Notes: generated by a model not told the origin, from the sequence alone. 45,761 bases of DNA from Oscillospiraceae bacterium (GCA_015065175.1 SVQV01000005.1:1-45761), one strand, 5' to 3'; counted from the first letter of the stretch, positions 1 to 9,068 are shown. Numbers and translations are program-made.

Positions 1-110
1 TTCGGCTTGTCGGGCTGGCTCAGTACGGCAACTACCTCTTTTCCGTCGTCAAGCAATCTTCCGAGACAGGCGGCGGCAATATCGGGTGTGCCCATAAAAA
101 GTATTCTCAT
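1..110 (-). CDS. fmt: Methionyl-tRNA formyltransferase, N-terminal fragment
   Basis: Partial gene cut by the window edge; not in the ORF track. The 36 visible codons read [20 protein letters not shown]..., the start of the Rossmann-type formyltransferase domain; the MGTP motif after a short beta strand is typical of Fmt. The enzyme transfers a formyl group from 10-formyl-THF to Met-tRNA(fMet) in the cytosol. The ATG lies 3 nt beyond the def stop codon, so the two are transcribed and probably translated together. The order priA-def-fmt is the usual Firmicute order and supports the call. The catalytic residues lie outside the window. Confidence 0.88.
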   Translation of the reverse strand, partial: MRILFMGTPDIAAACLGRLLDDGKEVVAVLSQPDKP

Positions 111-113
111 TAT

Positions 114-593
114 TTATCCTCTTAACTCTTCTATTTCTTTTTTTGTAAGCGGTCTTATCATTTCGTCGGTGAAAAGCTTTCCTTCAAGGTGGTCAAGCTC
201 GTGGCAGAACGCCTTCGCAAGCATTCCCTTTCCTGTTATCTCGACAGTCTCGCCTTTTCTGTTCAGGGCGCGCACCGTGACCGCATAGGGACGGCTCGTG
301 ATTCCCCAGACGTTAGGAACCGAAAGACAGCCCTCTACCTCCTCCTGCTTGCCCGAGTAGGCGATTATTTTCGGATTTATAAGCTCGAAATATCCGTCCT
401 CGTCTGTCTCTACTATGACCACTCTGCGCAAAACGCCTACCTGTACGGCGGCAAGTCCCGCGCCCTGCGCCTTGTGCATCGTCTCCTTCATATCATCCAA
501 AAGAGTGATGATGCGGGGTGTTATCTCCTCTACGGGACGGGATACCTTTCTGAGTATCGGGTCGCCCTCTTTTACTATCTTGAGTATTGCCAT
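114..593 (-). CDS. def: Peptide deformylase
   Basis: 159-residue protein, a normal length for a type 1 deformylase. It removes the formyl group from the N-terminal methionine of new proteins, using a metal ion (Fe2+ in most bacteria). All three family motifs are visible: GAGLAAVQ (residues 44-51), EGCLS (87-91, metal-ligand Cys90) and HELDH (131-135, two metal-ligand His and catalytic Glu). It lies in the priA-def-fmt order and makes the substrate partner of Fmt directly downstream. No own promoter was seen; the 73-nt gap to priA is AT-rich with only a weak short palindrome. Confidence 0.96.
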   Translation of the reverse strand: MAILKIVKEGDPILRKVSRPVEEITPRIITLLDDMKETMHKAQGAGLAAVQVGVLRRVVIVETDEDGYFELINPKIIAYSGKQEEVEGCLSVPNVWGITSRPYAVTVRALNRKGETVEITGKGMLAKAFCHELDHLEGKLFTDEMIRPLTKKEIEELRG

Positions 594-666
594 TGTCCTG
601 TTCTCCTGTTGTTTTTCTTATGTTAAATGTAAAGCTTTGTTTACACAATTGTTTGTGTGCTTATGT

Positions 667-2961
667 TCAGCCGACGGGGTTGAAGTCTATTGAAAGAGAC
701 ACATCTCTCTCTGTCGCAAACATACAGAGCAGACGTGAAAAATATTCTCTTGTATCACGGTTCAAGCGGCATTTTACCACCATTCGCATGCGGTACTTGC
801 CGGACACCTTATAGGTCTGCGCTTCAAACGGACCGAATATCATCATCGGCTGGGTCTTGTATTCCCTGTCTGCGAGTCCTACCGATTCGGAAAGCAGCTT
901 TTCACTGCTCGCCTTCAGCTTTTCCTCGTTCTCCGAGGTAAGTGTCAACTGTACGATATCGCAAAAGGGCGGAAATGAAAGCGATTTGCGGAGCTTTATC
1001 TCACGCTCATAAAAGCTGTCGTAATCCTGTCGGCAGGCTAACTTTATCACATCGTTATTCGGTGACATCGTCTGTATTATCGCCTTGCCGCCCGACTTTG
1101 ACCTGCCCGCTCTGCCTATGACCTGCGTGAGCAGAGAAAAGGTCTGCTCGGAGGCTCTGAAATCTCCCATATACAGAGAGGTATCCGCCAAAAGCACACC
1201 GACCAGCGTAACGAGCGGAAAATCGTGTCCCTTCGTCACCATTTGTGTGCCGAGCAGAATATCGGACCTATGCTCTCGGAAATCTCCCAAAATGGCGTCA
1301 TATGCCTGCTTGCCTGCTGTGGTATCGGCATCCATTCTTGTTATTTTAGCGTTTTCTAAAAACGAGCCAAGCTCGCCCTCTATCTTCTGCGTACCTATAC
1401 CCAAGTGAGAAATGCGCTCGCTTCCGCATTCGGGACAGGTCCTTCGGACCCCCTCCCTGTATCCGCAGGAATGGCAGAGCAGATATCCGCCCGCCTCGGA
1501 ATAATGATAGGTCAGCGAGATACTGCAATGGGGACAGGTAAGAACGTATCCGCATTCACGGCAATGAAGATGCGAGTGGTAGCCTCTCCTGTTTAAAAAG
1601 AGTATAGCCTGATTTCCGCCCTCCACGGTCTCTTTAAGCTCATCGGCTAAGAGAGCGCTTATTCCGCTCGTGTTTCCCGCGCGAAGCTCGTCTCTCATGT
1701 CCACTATCTCGGTCTCGGGAAGGGTTGCGCCTCCGTACCTGTAGCGCAGCTCTATGAGTGAATACTTCCCTGTTTTTGCCTTATAAAAGCTTTCAAGCGA
1801 AGGAGTTGCGGATGCTAAAAGCATAAGCGCATTGTTTTTTCCCGCTCTGTATGCCGCAACGTCTTTGGCGTGATATTTCGGATTTGCCTCCGACTTATAG
1901 GTATGCTCATGCTCCTCGTCTATGACGATAAGACCTAAATTCTTAAGAGGCGCAAAAACTGCCGAGCGTGTTCCTATGACTAAATCCACCTCGCCGTCGG
2001 CAATTCTGCGCCACATATCGAAGCGCTCTCCCTCTCCGAGCGAGGAATGTATGACGGCTACTCTGCTTCCGTATCGGCGGCAGAAAATGGAGACCGTCTG
2101 CGGTGTAAGTGAAATTTCGGGGACCATCATTATAGCGGTCTTTTTCTCGGAAAGCACACGGTCGAGAAGCTTCATTATTACCTTCGTCTTACCGCTTCCC
2201 GTTACTCCGTAAAGAAGCGCCGCATTCGCCTTGTCCTCGGCATAGAGCGAGCAGAGAGAGTCATACGCCTCGGCTTGCGCTCTGTTCAATACTATCTCAC
2301 TGTTATCAAGCTCTTTTTCGTACTTGAGATACGGGTTTCTTATAAGCTCCCTTTCGGTGTAGGAAATTATCCCTTTTTTACAAAGCGCGCTAAGCTGTGC
2401 GCCCGTAACACCGAGAGAGTCAAGAAGAATATTTGCGCCCGTCTCGCCATTTTCAAGCAGGTAGGCTATTATTTTTCTGTGGGACTCGCTCTTTAAGGGC
2501 TTTATCTCAGAAATTTCATCCGATTCGCTCTCTGAGAGCTTCTCGCCCGCAAGCATAGCCGCCTCATTTTTCGGGACTGCAAGGCTATAGAGCTTTTCTT
2601 TTTTTATGTTCCTCGCTCCGCCAAGTGAGAAAACGGGAGCGGGAGTCATAGCCCGTACCGCCTCGCCGACGGTACAAAGGGTCTGTTCTTTTAAAAACAA
2701 GCATAGCCCGAGCATTTCTTCCGAGAGGGAAAAACGGTTATCTAAAACCGACAGCACGGGCTTTATCTTTATTTCCTCGGTCGGCGCAGAAAAGCCGACC
2801 GCCACACCAAAGCTCACCCTGTCACCGCGCCCGAAGGGAACGGCAACAAGACTGCCCACCTTTATTTCGTCCGAAAGCGGAAGCTCGGGCAGAGCGTAGG
2901 TGTAGGGCTTATCTATATGATAGGGAGAATTAAGTAAATAAATGTTTACATATTTCTGCAC
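667..2961 (-). CDS. priA: Primosomal protein N' (PriA helicase)
   Basis: 764-residue replication-restart helicase that recognises stalled forks and loads the replisome. Visible parts: N-terminal fork-binding region, Walker A GVTGSGKTK (about 252-260), Walker B/DEEH box (VIDEEHEHTYK), a zinc-binding Cys array inserted between the helicase lobes (CRECGY, CPHC, CHSCGY, CPECGS), and helicase motif VI (QVIGRAGRS). The start is GTG at 2959-2961, set by AAGGAG 9 nt upstream; a closer ATG is out of frame. It sits between rpoZ and def. The coaBC gene that often precedes priA in Firmicutes is absent here. Confidence 0.96.
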   Translation of the reverse strand: MQKYVNIYLLNSPYHIDKPYTYALPELPLSDEIKVGSLVAVPFGRGDRVSFGVAVGFSAPTEEIKIKPVLSVLDNRFSLSEEMLGLCLFLKEQTLCTVGEAVRAMTPAPVFSLGGARNIKKEKLYSLAVPKNEAAMLAGEKLSESESDEISEIKPLKSESHRKIIAYLLENGETGANILLDSLGVTGAQLSALCKKGIISYTERELIRNPYLKYEKELDNSEIVLNRAQAEAYDSLCSLYAEDKANAALLYGVTGSGKTKVIMKLLDRVLSEKKTAIMMVPEISLTPQTVSIFCRRYGSRVAVIHSSLGEGERFDMWRRIADGEVDLVIGTRSAVFAPLKNLGLIVIDEEHEHTYKSEANPKYHAKDVAAYRAGKNNALMLLASATPSLESFYKAKTGKYSLIELRYRYGGATLPETEIVDMRDELRAGNTSGISALLADELKETVEGGNQAILFLNRRGYHSHLHCRECGYVLTCPHCSISLTYHYSEAGGYLLCHSCGYREGVRRTCPECGSERISHLGIGTQKIEGELGSFLENAKITRMDADTTAGKQAYDAILGDFREHRSDILLGTQMVTKGHDFPLVTLVGVLLADTSLYMGDFRASEQTFSLLTQVIGRAGRSKSGGKAIIQTMSPNNDVIKLACRQDYDSFYEREIKLRKSLSFPPFCDIVQLTLTSENEEKLKASSEKLLSESVGLADREYKTQPMMIFGPFEAQTYKVSGKYRMRMVVKCRLNRDTREYFSRLLCMFATERDVSLSIDFNPVG

Positions 2962-3008
2962 TGCATTTTTCTCCTTGCTTCTCCCGACGGCATTTCCGTC
3001 TCTGTTTT

Positions 3009-3368
3009 TTACTCGTTTGCTTCTGCTACCTGAGCTTCTTCTGTGGGAGTTGCTATCTCCTCCGCCGCGGCTTCCGCAGTATCGGCGCTCTCGCAGATCT
3101 CCTCCTGCTCGCTCTTGCGAACCATTTTAAGCTTGCCCTCGTGCATTCTTCCTATAGCTATCTTTACAGCCTTCTGATCTCTGTATTCGGGGCTGATAAG
3201 TGCGGAAAGGGGCTTTTCTGTCTCGCGGTTGGCTATCATTTTTTCAGCCGCTTCTCTTTCCTTTACGTATTCGTCTGTAACGAGGCGCGCGGACTTTGCC
3301 GTGCCTATAACCAACTCATAACGGTTGAATTCGTTTTTTGTAAGGTCTGCAATGGATGGATAGATCAT
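3009..3368 (-). CDS. rpoZ: RNA polymerase omega subunit
   Basis: 119-residue omega subunit, which helps assemble and stabilise RNA polymerase by clamping the beta' C-terminus. The N-terminus MIYPSIADLTKNEFNRYELV, followed by GTAKSARLV and the later KAVKIAIGRM segment, matches the family pattern (Y-P-x-I ... V-x-x-A-K-x-A-R). The last 30 or so residues are an acidic, Ala/Glu-rich tail (TAEAAAEEIATPTEEAQVAE), longer than in most homologues and probably disordered. It lies between remA and priA in the housekeeping operon. gmk, which normally sits between remA and rpoZ, is missing. Confidence 0.9.
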   Translation of the reverse strand: MIYPSIADLTKNEFNRYELVIGTAKSARLVTDEYVKEREAAEKMIANRETEKPLSALISPEYRDQKAVKIAIGRMHEGKLKMVRKSEQEEICESADTAEAAAEEIATPTEEAQVAEANE

Positions 3369-3425
3369 AATTTTCTCCTATATTGAATTTTGATAAATTA
3401 AAAACTTATAAAAAGCTCAAAAGGC

Positions 3426-3692
3426 TTATTCCTCTTCCTCGGGATCCTCGTCATCCGCGCTGTCTATCAAGCGGTTCGAGATAGTTTCGGGCTGAAGTGC
3501 CGAAAGGATAACATGCTCACTGTCGGTGATTATTACCGCCCTCGTTCTTCTTCCGCAGCTGACGTCAATTATTCTGTTGTCGTCCTTAGCGTCCTGAACG
3601 AGTCTCTTTATCGGAGCGGAGTCGGGGGTCGCTATAGCTACTATTCTGTTAGTTGAAACCATATTGCTGAAGCCTATGTTGATGAATTTCAT
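3426..3692 (-). CDS. remA: RemA-family DNA-binding regulator (DUF370)
   Basis: 88-residue protein of the RemA/DUF370 family. In Bacillus subtilis RemA is a DNA-binding activator of matrix and osmoprotection genes. Family hallmarks are visible: INIGFSN near the N-terminus, [16 protein letters not shown], the [17 protein letters not shown] core and [11 protein letters not shown]. An acidic C-terminal tail (DDEDPEEEE) is extra. In Clostridia the gene is a fixed part of the yicC-remA-gmk-rpoZ cluster; only gmk is missing here. Target genes in this organism cannot be read from the window. Confidence 0.92.
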   Translation of the reverse strand: MKFINIGFSNMVSTNRIVAIATPDSAPIKRLVQDAKDDNRIIDVSCGRRTRAVIITDSEHVILSALQPETISNRLIDSADDEDPEEEE

Positions 3693-3736
3693 AATTACCT
3701 CTTATTTCGATTGTTCGATTTTTTCGCGTCTTCGTC

Positions 3737-4624
3737 TTATTCGATATTCTGAATCTGTTCACGTATTTTTTCAAGCTCGCCCTTTATATCAACCACCAAA
3801 CGGGCTATTTTTACATTGTTTGCCTTAGATCCTATCGTGTTCGTCTCTCGGTTCATTTCCTGCATAAGAAAATCAAGCTTTCTTCCCGATGGCTCTGACG
3901 ACAGACATATCTCGTCAAATGCGTCTATATGGCTGTTGAGTCTCGCTATCTCCTCGTCTACCGCTATCTTGTCGGCATATATAGCTACCTCGGTAAGTAT
4001 TCTCTGATCGTCGGGGGCAATCCCGTTTTCCTCTAAAAGCTGTGTTATGCGCGCCTTGAGCTTGTCGGCATAGCCTACCTTATCGGTACGGGATATCAGG
4101 TCTATCTCGGCAGCCGTCTCTCGCACGAACGCAAGCTTGCCCTTTATGTCCGCTTCGGTCTTCTTGCCCTCAAACTCACGCATAGCGACATATTCCGCAA
4201 TTGCGCTATCAAGCGCGGGCAAGAGCTTTTCCCATTCGCCCTCAAGGTCCTCCTCGGGAGCTTCAAAGGTGAATATATCCCTGTTCTGTGCCACTCTCAT
4301 AGTTGAAATATCGTCGGGCAGTGAAAACTCACGAGAAAGCTCACGGAGAGCCTCTATATACTGCGAAGCAAACTCTCGGTCGAGCGCTATGTGTCCTGCG
4401 TCGGAGCAGTGACGGTCGAGGGATATGCTTATATCTATCTTTCCTCTGCTGAGCGCATTCTGCTTTACGTGCGCCTTTATTCTTTCCTCTAAGGACGAAT
4501 AAATTCTCGGCGCCTTCAGAGTGCAGTCGAAATATCTGCTGTTTACGGATTTAAGCTCGACTGTTATGTCCTTGTCCTCGCCCTCGATCTTTGCGCGTCC
4601 GAAGGCGGTCATGCTCTTTATCAT
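3737..4624 (-). CDS. yicC: YicC/YloC family endoribonuclease
   Basis: 295-residue protein of the normal length for YicC/YloC, a stress-linked endoribonuclease family. The N-terminus MIKSMTAFGRAK and VELKSVNSRYFD, and the C-terminal DUF1732 signature FLMQEMNRETNTIGSKAN, are all typical. The middle third is coiled and charged. Its start lies 4 nt beyond the nrdR stop, so the two are translationally close. It is the second gene of the nrdR-yicC-remA-rpoZ-priA-def-fmt run. The RNA target cannot be inferred from the sequence. Confidence 0.93.
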   Translation of the reverse strand: MIKSMTAFGRAKIEGEDKDITVELKSVNSRYFDCTLKAPRIYSSLEERIKAHVKQNALSRGKIDISISLDRHCSDAGHIALDREFASQYIEALRELSREFSLPDDISTMRVAQNRDIFTFEAPEEDLEGEWEKLLPALDSAIAEYVAMREFEGKKTEADIKGKLAFVRETAAEIDLISRTDKVGYADKLKARITQLLEENGIAPDDQRILTEVAIYADKIAVDEEIARLNSHIDAFDEICLSSEPSGRKLDFLMQEMNRETNTIGSKANNVKIARLVVDIKGELEKIREQIQNIE

Positions 4625-4628
4625 TTTC

Positions 4629-5099
4629 TTATTCCTTTGCGCTATTTTTCTTTTTTTCCTTGCGTATCATACTGTTAAGCTCCTCAAGGAAGGTGTCAAC
4701 ATCCTTGAATTCTCTGTAAACAGAGGCGAAACGAACATACGAGACTGCGTCAAGCCCGCGCAAGCGGTCCATAACCATATTTCCTATATCCTTCGTGCTT
4801 ATCTCGGACACAAGGGAATTTGTAAGCTCGGCTTCTATCTGTGAAACTATCTGCTCGGTATCCACAGGACGCTTCTGGCACGCCTTCAGAATTCCCGCGT
4901 GAAGCTTGTGTCTGTCGAAAAACTCGCGGCTTCCGTCCTTTTTCAGAACGGTTATCGGCACGGAATCTATAACCTCATAGGTCGTAAAGCGCTTACCGCA
5001 GGAAACACACTCTCTGCGCCTTTTGATGCTGTTCCCCTCGTCAACAGGTCTTGAGTCCAAAACCTTGCTGTCGGAAATGCCGCAAGCAGGACATCTCAT
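4629..5099 (-). CDS. nrdR: Transcriptional repressor NrdR
   Basis: ATP-cone repressor of ribonucleotide reductase genes. It has an N-terminal zinc ribbon (CPAC ... CVSCGKRF) followed by an ATP-cone (VLKKDGSREFFDRHKLHAGI). The ORF track starts at GTG 5108 (159 aa), but NrdR proteins start at MRCP/MKCP, and an ATG at 5097-5099 gives exactly MRCPACG (156 aa) about 8 nt after a GGGGG ribosome site, so I prefer that start. It is the first gene of the housekeeping operon, directly behind a consensus promoter. A 15-bp perfect palindrome lies in its leader. No NrdR box was recognised in the window. Confidence 0.95.
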   Translation of the reverse strand: MRCPACGISDSKVLDSRPVDEGNSIKRRRECVSCGKRFTTYEVIDSVPITVLKKDGSREFFDRHKLHAGILKACQKRPVDTEQIVSQIEAELTNSLVSEISTKDIGNMVMDRLRGLDAVSYVRFASVYREFKDVDTFLEELNSMIRKEKKKNSAKE

Positions 5100-5118
5100 A
5101 TTCTTCACCCCCGATGTT

Positions 5119-5133
5119 AAACAATGGTTGTTT
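5119..5133. promoter_or_regulatory. Palindrome in the nrdR leader
   Basis: AAACAA-TGG-TTGTTT is a perfect 6-bp inverted repeat between the nrdR promoter and its ribosome site. It is a candidate operator or small hairpin. It does not resemble the NrdR box, so autoregulation is not supported. Confidence 0.3.
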
Positions 5134-5149
5134 TATACTTTATTATAGT

Positions 5150-5178
5150 ATTATATCACAAAATACAGGCTTTGTAAA
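5150..5178 (-). promoter_or_regulatory. Sigma-A promoter of the nrdR-yicC-remA-rpoZ-priA-def-fmt operon
   Basis: On the minus strand TTTACA, 17 bp, TATAAT. It lies about 50 nt upstream of the nrdR start in AT-rich DNA. No other good promoter was seen before fmt. Confidence 0.8.
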
Positions 5179-5240
5179 CTGTTTTTTTGAAAATATACAA
5201 AATTTTTAACATTATAATCCTCAAAAAAACCCATCCCATC

Positions 5241-6092
5241 TCAAAAACGAGGATTATCGGGGTCCCTGTCGGCGTCGCCCAAGCCCGTCATTCCGTCGAG
5301 GAATTCCATATCCTCCTGTGATATCTCAAAGTCGAAAATATCGATATTTTCGGCAATTCTTGACGGAGTCGTCGACTTTGGCAAAGGCAGGATTCCGTGT
5401 TGCAGGCACCAGCGCAAATGTATCTGCGCGCTTGTTTTTCCGTACTTTTCTCCGATTTTAACGATTTGCTCGTTTTTAAGCGCCAACGTCCTGTTAAGAG
5501 GTGCCCAAGCAGCCACCAAAATGCCTTTTTGACTACAATAGTTTACAGTTTCTGCGGGATACGTGCCTATATGACACTCCACCTGATTGACTGCGGGGCA
5601 TATTTTTGCGTTTTTCAATAGCGGCTCAAGATGATGCGGTCGGAAGTTGCTGACACCTATGCTTTTGAGCTTTCCTTCGGCAACTGCCTCCTCCATAGCT
5701 CTCCAGGTCTCTGCGTTCGTCTCCTGCCAGCAGTCGCGGAGATCCTTCGGTATCGGCCAATGTATGAGATAGAGGTCGAGATAATCAAGTCCCAAATTCA
5801 TAAGGCTCTCGTCTATCGCTCTTTTTGCTTTTTCATAGCTATGCTCGGTGTTCCAGAGCTTGCTCGTGACGAAAAGCTCCTTCCTGTCGAGTCCACACCG
5901 TCTTATTCCCTCTCCGACCGTCTTTTCGTTTTTGTAGAAAAATGCCGTGTCTATATGTCGGTAGCCTGCATTGACAGCGCAAGCAATAGCCTCGACTCCC
6001 GCTTCGCCCTCGGGCAAGAGCCACGTGCCGTATCCGACACAGGGAATCCTGTTCCCGTCATTCAAAAGAAAGGTGTCCTTCTGATTTTTCAT
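5241..6092 (-). CDS. Aldo/keto reductase
   Basis: 283-residue NADPH-dependent aldo/keto reductase (TIM barrel), closest in pattern to the AKR5-type 2,5-diketo-gluconate/methylglyoxal reductases. The catalytic tetrad is visible: Asp48 (GYRHIDTA), Tyr53 (FFYKNE), Lys78 (VTSKLWN) and His111 (LIHWP). The ORF track starts 19 codons earlier, but ATG at 6090-6092 follows AGGAG by about 8 nt and begins MKNQKDTFLLNDGNRIP, the normal start. The natural substrate is unknown. It is a single gene; repeat block 1 lies just upstream, and no clear promoter could be separated from that repeat. Confidence 0.88.
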   Translation of the reverse strand: MKNQKDTFLLNDGNRIPCVGYGTWLLPEGEAGVEAIACAVNAGYRHIDTAFFYKNEKTVGEGIRRCGLDRKELFVTSKLWNTEHSYEKAKRAIDESLMNLGLDYLDLYLIHWPIPKDLRDCWQETNAETWRAMEEAVAEGKLKSIGVSNFRPHHLEPLLKNAKICPAVNQVECHIGTYPAETVNYCSQKGILVAAWAPLNRTLALKNEQIVKIGEKYGKTSAQIHLRWCLQHGILPLPKSTTPSRIAENIDIFDFEISQEDMEFLDGMTGLGDADRDPDNPRF

Positions 6093-6120
6093 TATTTTTT
6101 CTCCTGGTAGTTTCGTTTTA

Positions 6121-6606
6121 CGTGTTTTTCCTGAGGGACTTTTTTGCAAAAAAGTCCCTCAAACTCTTCAAAAAACTCTTGAAGAAATATTTTTTAATTT
6201 AAACGTCAGATGTTCTGCCCGCCCACACGTGTGCTTCAAATTTTGATTTATCGGCGCGTTTGAAGATATCCTTGCCTTTTATTGTTTCGTGGTTTTGCCT
6301 CATCCACCACTGCGTGGTCCCCCTTCCCCAAGGGGAAGGCTTTAAAAAACACTTTTTCGCTTATTATCTAAAATAAATGTCTGCCATTTATGTTGTCTTT
6401 TTATTTTGTTTTCACACGAAAAAGGCTTCAAAAAATAGCCTTCCCCTTGGGGAAGGGGGACCGCTTGCGGTGGTTGAGGTACACTCTATAACAATTGCTT
6501 AATCGCTTCCTTAAGAATCAATCCATAAAAAACCTTTTTTGCAGCAGCTTTCTTTGCTTACTTTCTTTCCACGAAAGAAAGTAAGAGACCGATAAATTGC
6601 AATTTA
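6121..6606. repeat. Mosaic repeat block 1
   Basis: Non-coding block between pheT and the aldo/keto reductase gene. In order: a 30-bp perfect palindrome (6132-6161); a shared unit with CAGATGTTCTGCCCGCCCAC; an inverted-repeat element with 26-bp arms (6316-6341 and 6437-6462) around a 95-bp core; a shared tail (ACACTCTATAACAATTGCTT); a 13-bp-stem hairpin CTTACTTTCTTTC/GAAAGAAAGTAAG (6557-6585); and AAATTGCAATTT (6594-6605). Three related blocks occur at 28.8, 32.9 and 35.1 kb. No gene was seen in it. Confidence 0.9.
6298..6479. mobile_element. MITE-like inverted-repeat element (block 1 copy)
   Basis: Arms GGTCCCCCTTCCCCAAGGGG... (left, 6316-6341) and their exact 26-bp reverse complement (6437-6462) enclose 95 bp with no ORF. 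Each arm can itself fold (CCTTCCCC/GGGGAAGG). The outer hairpins differ on the two sides: CCACCACTGCGTGG on the left, CCGCTTGCGG on the right. The core starts TTAAAAAACACTTTTTCGC at the left arm, the opposite orientation to the copy at 29 kb. Confidence 0.8.
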
Positions 6607-6632
6607 TCCAATGCAAAAGCGCTTCATTTAAC

Positions 6633-6676
6633 AAAAACGCTTATGGTGGCGAATAATCGTTGGCATAAGCGTTTTT
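6633..6676 (-). terminator. pheST terminator
   Basis: Perfect 13-bp stem AAAAACGCTTATG / CATAAGCGTTTTT, 8 nt beyond the pheT stop, followed on the minus strand by a T run. It can also act on the plus strand. Confidence 0.8.
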
Positions 6677-6683
6677 CTATGAA

Positions 6684-9056
6684 TTATATAGCTTTAAATG
6701 AAAGTCCGATGCCTGAGAGGTCTGCTATTATCGCATCGGTTATGGGAGTAAGCTCCGACTTTGCGAGCGTGCGCTCCTTCGACGAGAAGGTGAAGCGGAA
6801 TGTGATATTCGAAGCCTCCGCGCTCTCGTATATGTCAGAAACAGAAATATCTGTGATATACTCACCGCCGAGCGCAAACGCGCGGCGCTTGATGTCGCTG
6901 AAGTTGATGTCCGAAAGAGAAGCGTTAAAGCAGAGGTCGATCTCGATAGACGGGAACTTGGACGCCTCTACATACTTAACGTCGGAAGCGGATATGCCCG
7001 AGAAGATATTCATATCTATATCGGCAAACGCAACTCCCGCCTTCTTGTCAAGCTTCGCAATTACCGAAGGATGAGGCACCGAAAGGAATCCGACCTTTTT
7101 GCCGTCAAGGAGGATATCAAAGGTGTTCTTCGGATGCTGCCAGTTGTATTCCGGCTCTGCGGAAACAAATTCGGGGGTCTTGTGCTTGATGTTACGGCAA
7201 ACTGTAGTAACGATATCTCTTACACGAAGGAATATTGCTTCCTCACTCTGCTCTCTTGTGTAGAGAGCGACACCGAGAGTCTTTCTCTCGTCACACTCGT
7301 TCTTTTCGTCAAGTCCCTTTACGACCTTACCTACCTCAAAGATACCGAACGTGTCGGCATAGCCCTTGTTCTCGTTAAGGAAGTTCAAAAGTGTGGGAGT
7401 CATAGAGCTGCGGATCGTATCATGCTCGGGTGTCTGCGCATTTATTATGCGCACGTTTCTGTCCGTCTCGATGCCGAGCTGGGTGTTTTTCGCTCTGTCA
7501 AACCAGATGTAAGAATGAACCTCGGAGAGCGCATACTTGCTTACAAGAATGTCCTTCGCTCTGTCCTCGTCGGTCTTCTTTACCTCCTGCTTTATGGGAG
7601 CAAGCTCGCTTTTCGCTGTGAATATCTCAAAGTTGTCATATCCGTAGATACGGGTAATTTCTTCTATGAGGTCGGCTTTTATGGTTACGTCCTTTGTCGC
7701 TCTGTATGAGGGTACTGTAACGGTAAAGCTGTCGCCGTTTCTTACGACACCGAAGCCGAGAGATGTAAGTGTTTTCTCTATTCTGTCGGAGGAAATATCT
7801 ATTCCCGTGTATCTGTCAACAAACGCCTTGTTTATTTCAAGAACGATAGTGTCATACTTCTTTACATAGCTGTCTGTTATGCGGCTGATTATCTTCGCGC
7901 CCTTGTCTATGTCGCAGAGCAGATACAAAAATCTCTTGCAGGCAAGCATAGCAAGCTCGGGGTCGAGCATCTTCTCGTATCTCATTGAAGCGTCGGTGCG
8001 GAGACCTATTCTTGTAGAGGACTTACGGATGCTTACGCCGTCAAAAGTAGCGCTTTCAAGCAAGAGCGAGGATGTATCGTCCTCGATCTCGGAGTCAAGT
8101 CCGCCCATAATACCCGCAACAGCGACAGGCTCGTCGTCTCTGCATATCATAAGCGTGTTTTCGTCTATATTTCTCTCTGTTCCGTCAAGCGTCTTGAACT
8201 TGAAGGGAGAAGCAAATCTCTGTACACGTATTCTGTCAACACGGCGAAGATCAAAGGCGTGCATAGGCTGACCAAGCTCAAGCATTACATAGTTCGTAAG
8301 GTCCGCCAAAAGATTTATCGCGCGCAGACCGCAGTAGTGCAGACGTATCTTCATATTTACGGGAGATGTCTTTACCGTGATGTTCTCTGCCTTTGTGCCT
8401 ATATAGCGGTAGCAAAGCTCCTTGTCCTTTATCTCAATATCAACGGGAGGGAGAGTCTCATAGCTCTTTTCATCAATAAGAGCGGGAGCCTTAAGCGGTC
8501 TTTCAGCTAAAACGGCTATCTCTCTCGCAATACCGAAATGTCCCCAAAGATCAGGGCGGTTTGTAAGAGATTTGTTATCAACCTCGAAGATAAGGTCCTC
8601 TATATCGTAAATTTCTTTAATATCCGTACCGAGAGCTACGTCCTCGAAAATTTCCATAATGCCGGAATTGTCCGCACTTATGTCAAGCTCTGCCTCGGAA
8701 CAGCACATACCGTTCGACTCATAGCCCGCAACGGTCGCCTGTGTTATCTCGTGACCGCAGACCGCACCGCCCGCTGTCGCGAAGGCAACCTTCATTCCCT
8801 CACGGACGTTGGGCGCACCGCATACACAGTCGGTTATGCCGTTACCCGTGTCTATCTTAAGAAGGTGAAGCTTCTTTGAGTTGGGGTGATTTTCAACAGA
8901 AACTATTTTGGCAACGATAACGCCGCGTGTGTCCTTGCCTTTATAATAGATATCCTCGACCTCGGCGGCGGAAAGTGTAAAGCGGCGAACGAGCGCCTCC
9001 TTATCAAGTCCGTCGAGACAAACGAAGTCGCTTATCCAGTTCATTGATAAAAACAT
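6684..9056 (-). CDS. pheT: Phenylalanine-tRNA ligase beta subunit
   Basis: 790-residue beta subunit of the (alpha beta)2 phenylalanyl-tRNA synthetase, a normal bacterial length. Domains in order: N-terminal start MNWISDFV, EMAP-type tRNA-binding domain (VIVAKIVSVENHPNSKKLHL, about 45-155), B3/B4 editing domain (FGIAREIAVLAERPL onwards), B5 domain (ISSDRIEKTLTSLGF), catalytic-like core and a C-terminal FDX-ACB anticodon-binding domain (VEASKFPSIEIDLCF). The start follows AAGGAGG by about 7 nt; Met5 is an alternative. It lies 12 nt after pheS and is followed by a strong terminator. Confidence 0.96.
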   Translation of the reverse strand: MFLSMNWISDFVCLDGLDKEALVRRFTLSAAEVEDIYYKGKDTRGVIVAKIVSVENHPNSKKLHLLKIDTGNGITDCVCGAPNVREGMKVAFATAGGAVCGHEITQATVAGYESNGMCCSEAELDISADNSGIMEIFEDVALGTDIKEIYDIEDLIFEVDNKSLTNRPDLWGHFGIAREIAVLAERPLKAPALIDEKSYETLPPVDIEIKDKELCYRYIGTKAENITVKTSPVNMKIRLHYCGLRAINLLADLTNYVMLELGQPMHAFDLRRVDRIRVQRFASPFKFKTLDGTERNIDENTLMICRDDEPVAVAGIMGGLDSEIEDDTSSLLLESATFDGVSIRKSSTRIGLRTDASMRYEKMLDPELAMLACKRFLYLLCDIDKGAKIISRITDSYVKKYDTIVLEINKAFVDRYTGIDISSDRIEKTLTSLGFGVVRNGDSFTVTVPSYRATKDVTIKADLIEEITRIYGYDNFEIFTAKSELAPIKQEVKKTDEDRAKDILVSKYALSEVHSYIWFDRAKNTQLGIETDRNVRIINAQTPEHDTIRSSMTPTLLNFLNENKGYADTFGIFEVGKVVKGLDEKNECDERKTLGVALYTREQSEEAIFLRVRDIVTTVCRNIKHKTPEFVSAEPEYNWQHPKNTFDILLDGKKVGFLSVPHPSVIAKLDKKAGVAFADIDMNIFSGISASDVKYVEASKFPSIEIDLCFNASLSDINFSDIKRRAFALGGEYITDISVSDIYESAEASNITFRFTFSSKERTLAKSELTPITDAIIADLSGIGLSFKAI

Positions 9057-9068
9057 TGTAAGACCTCC

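Noticed and set aside
3001-3130. Direct autoregulation site or frameshift at the acidic rpoZ tail
   Set aside because: The tail is in frame, ends in a normal stop and has no repeat structure; it is simply a longer variable C-terminus.
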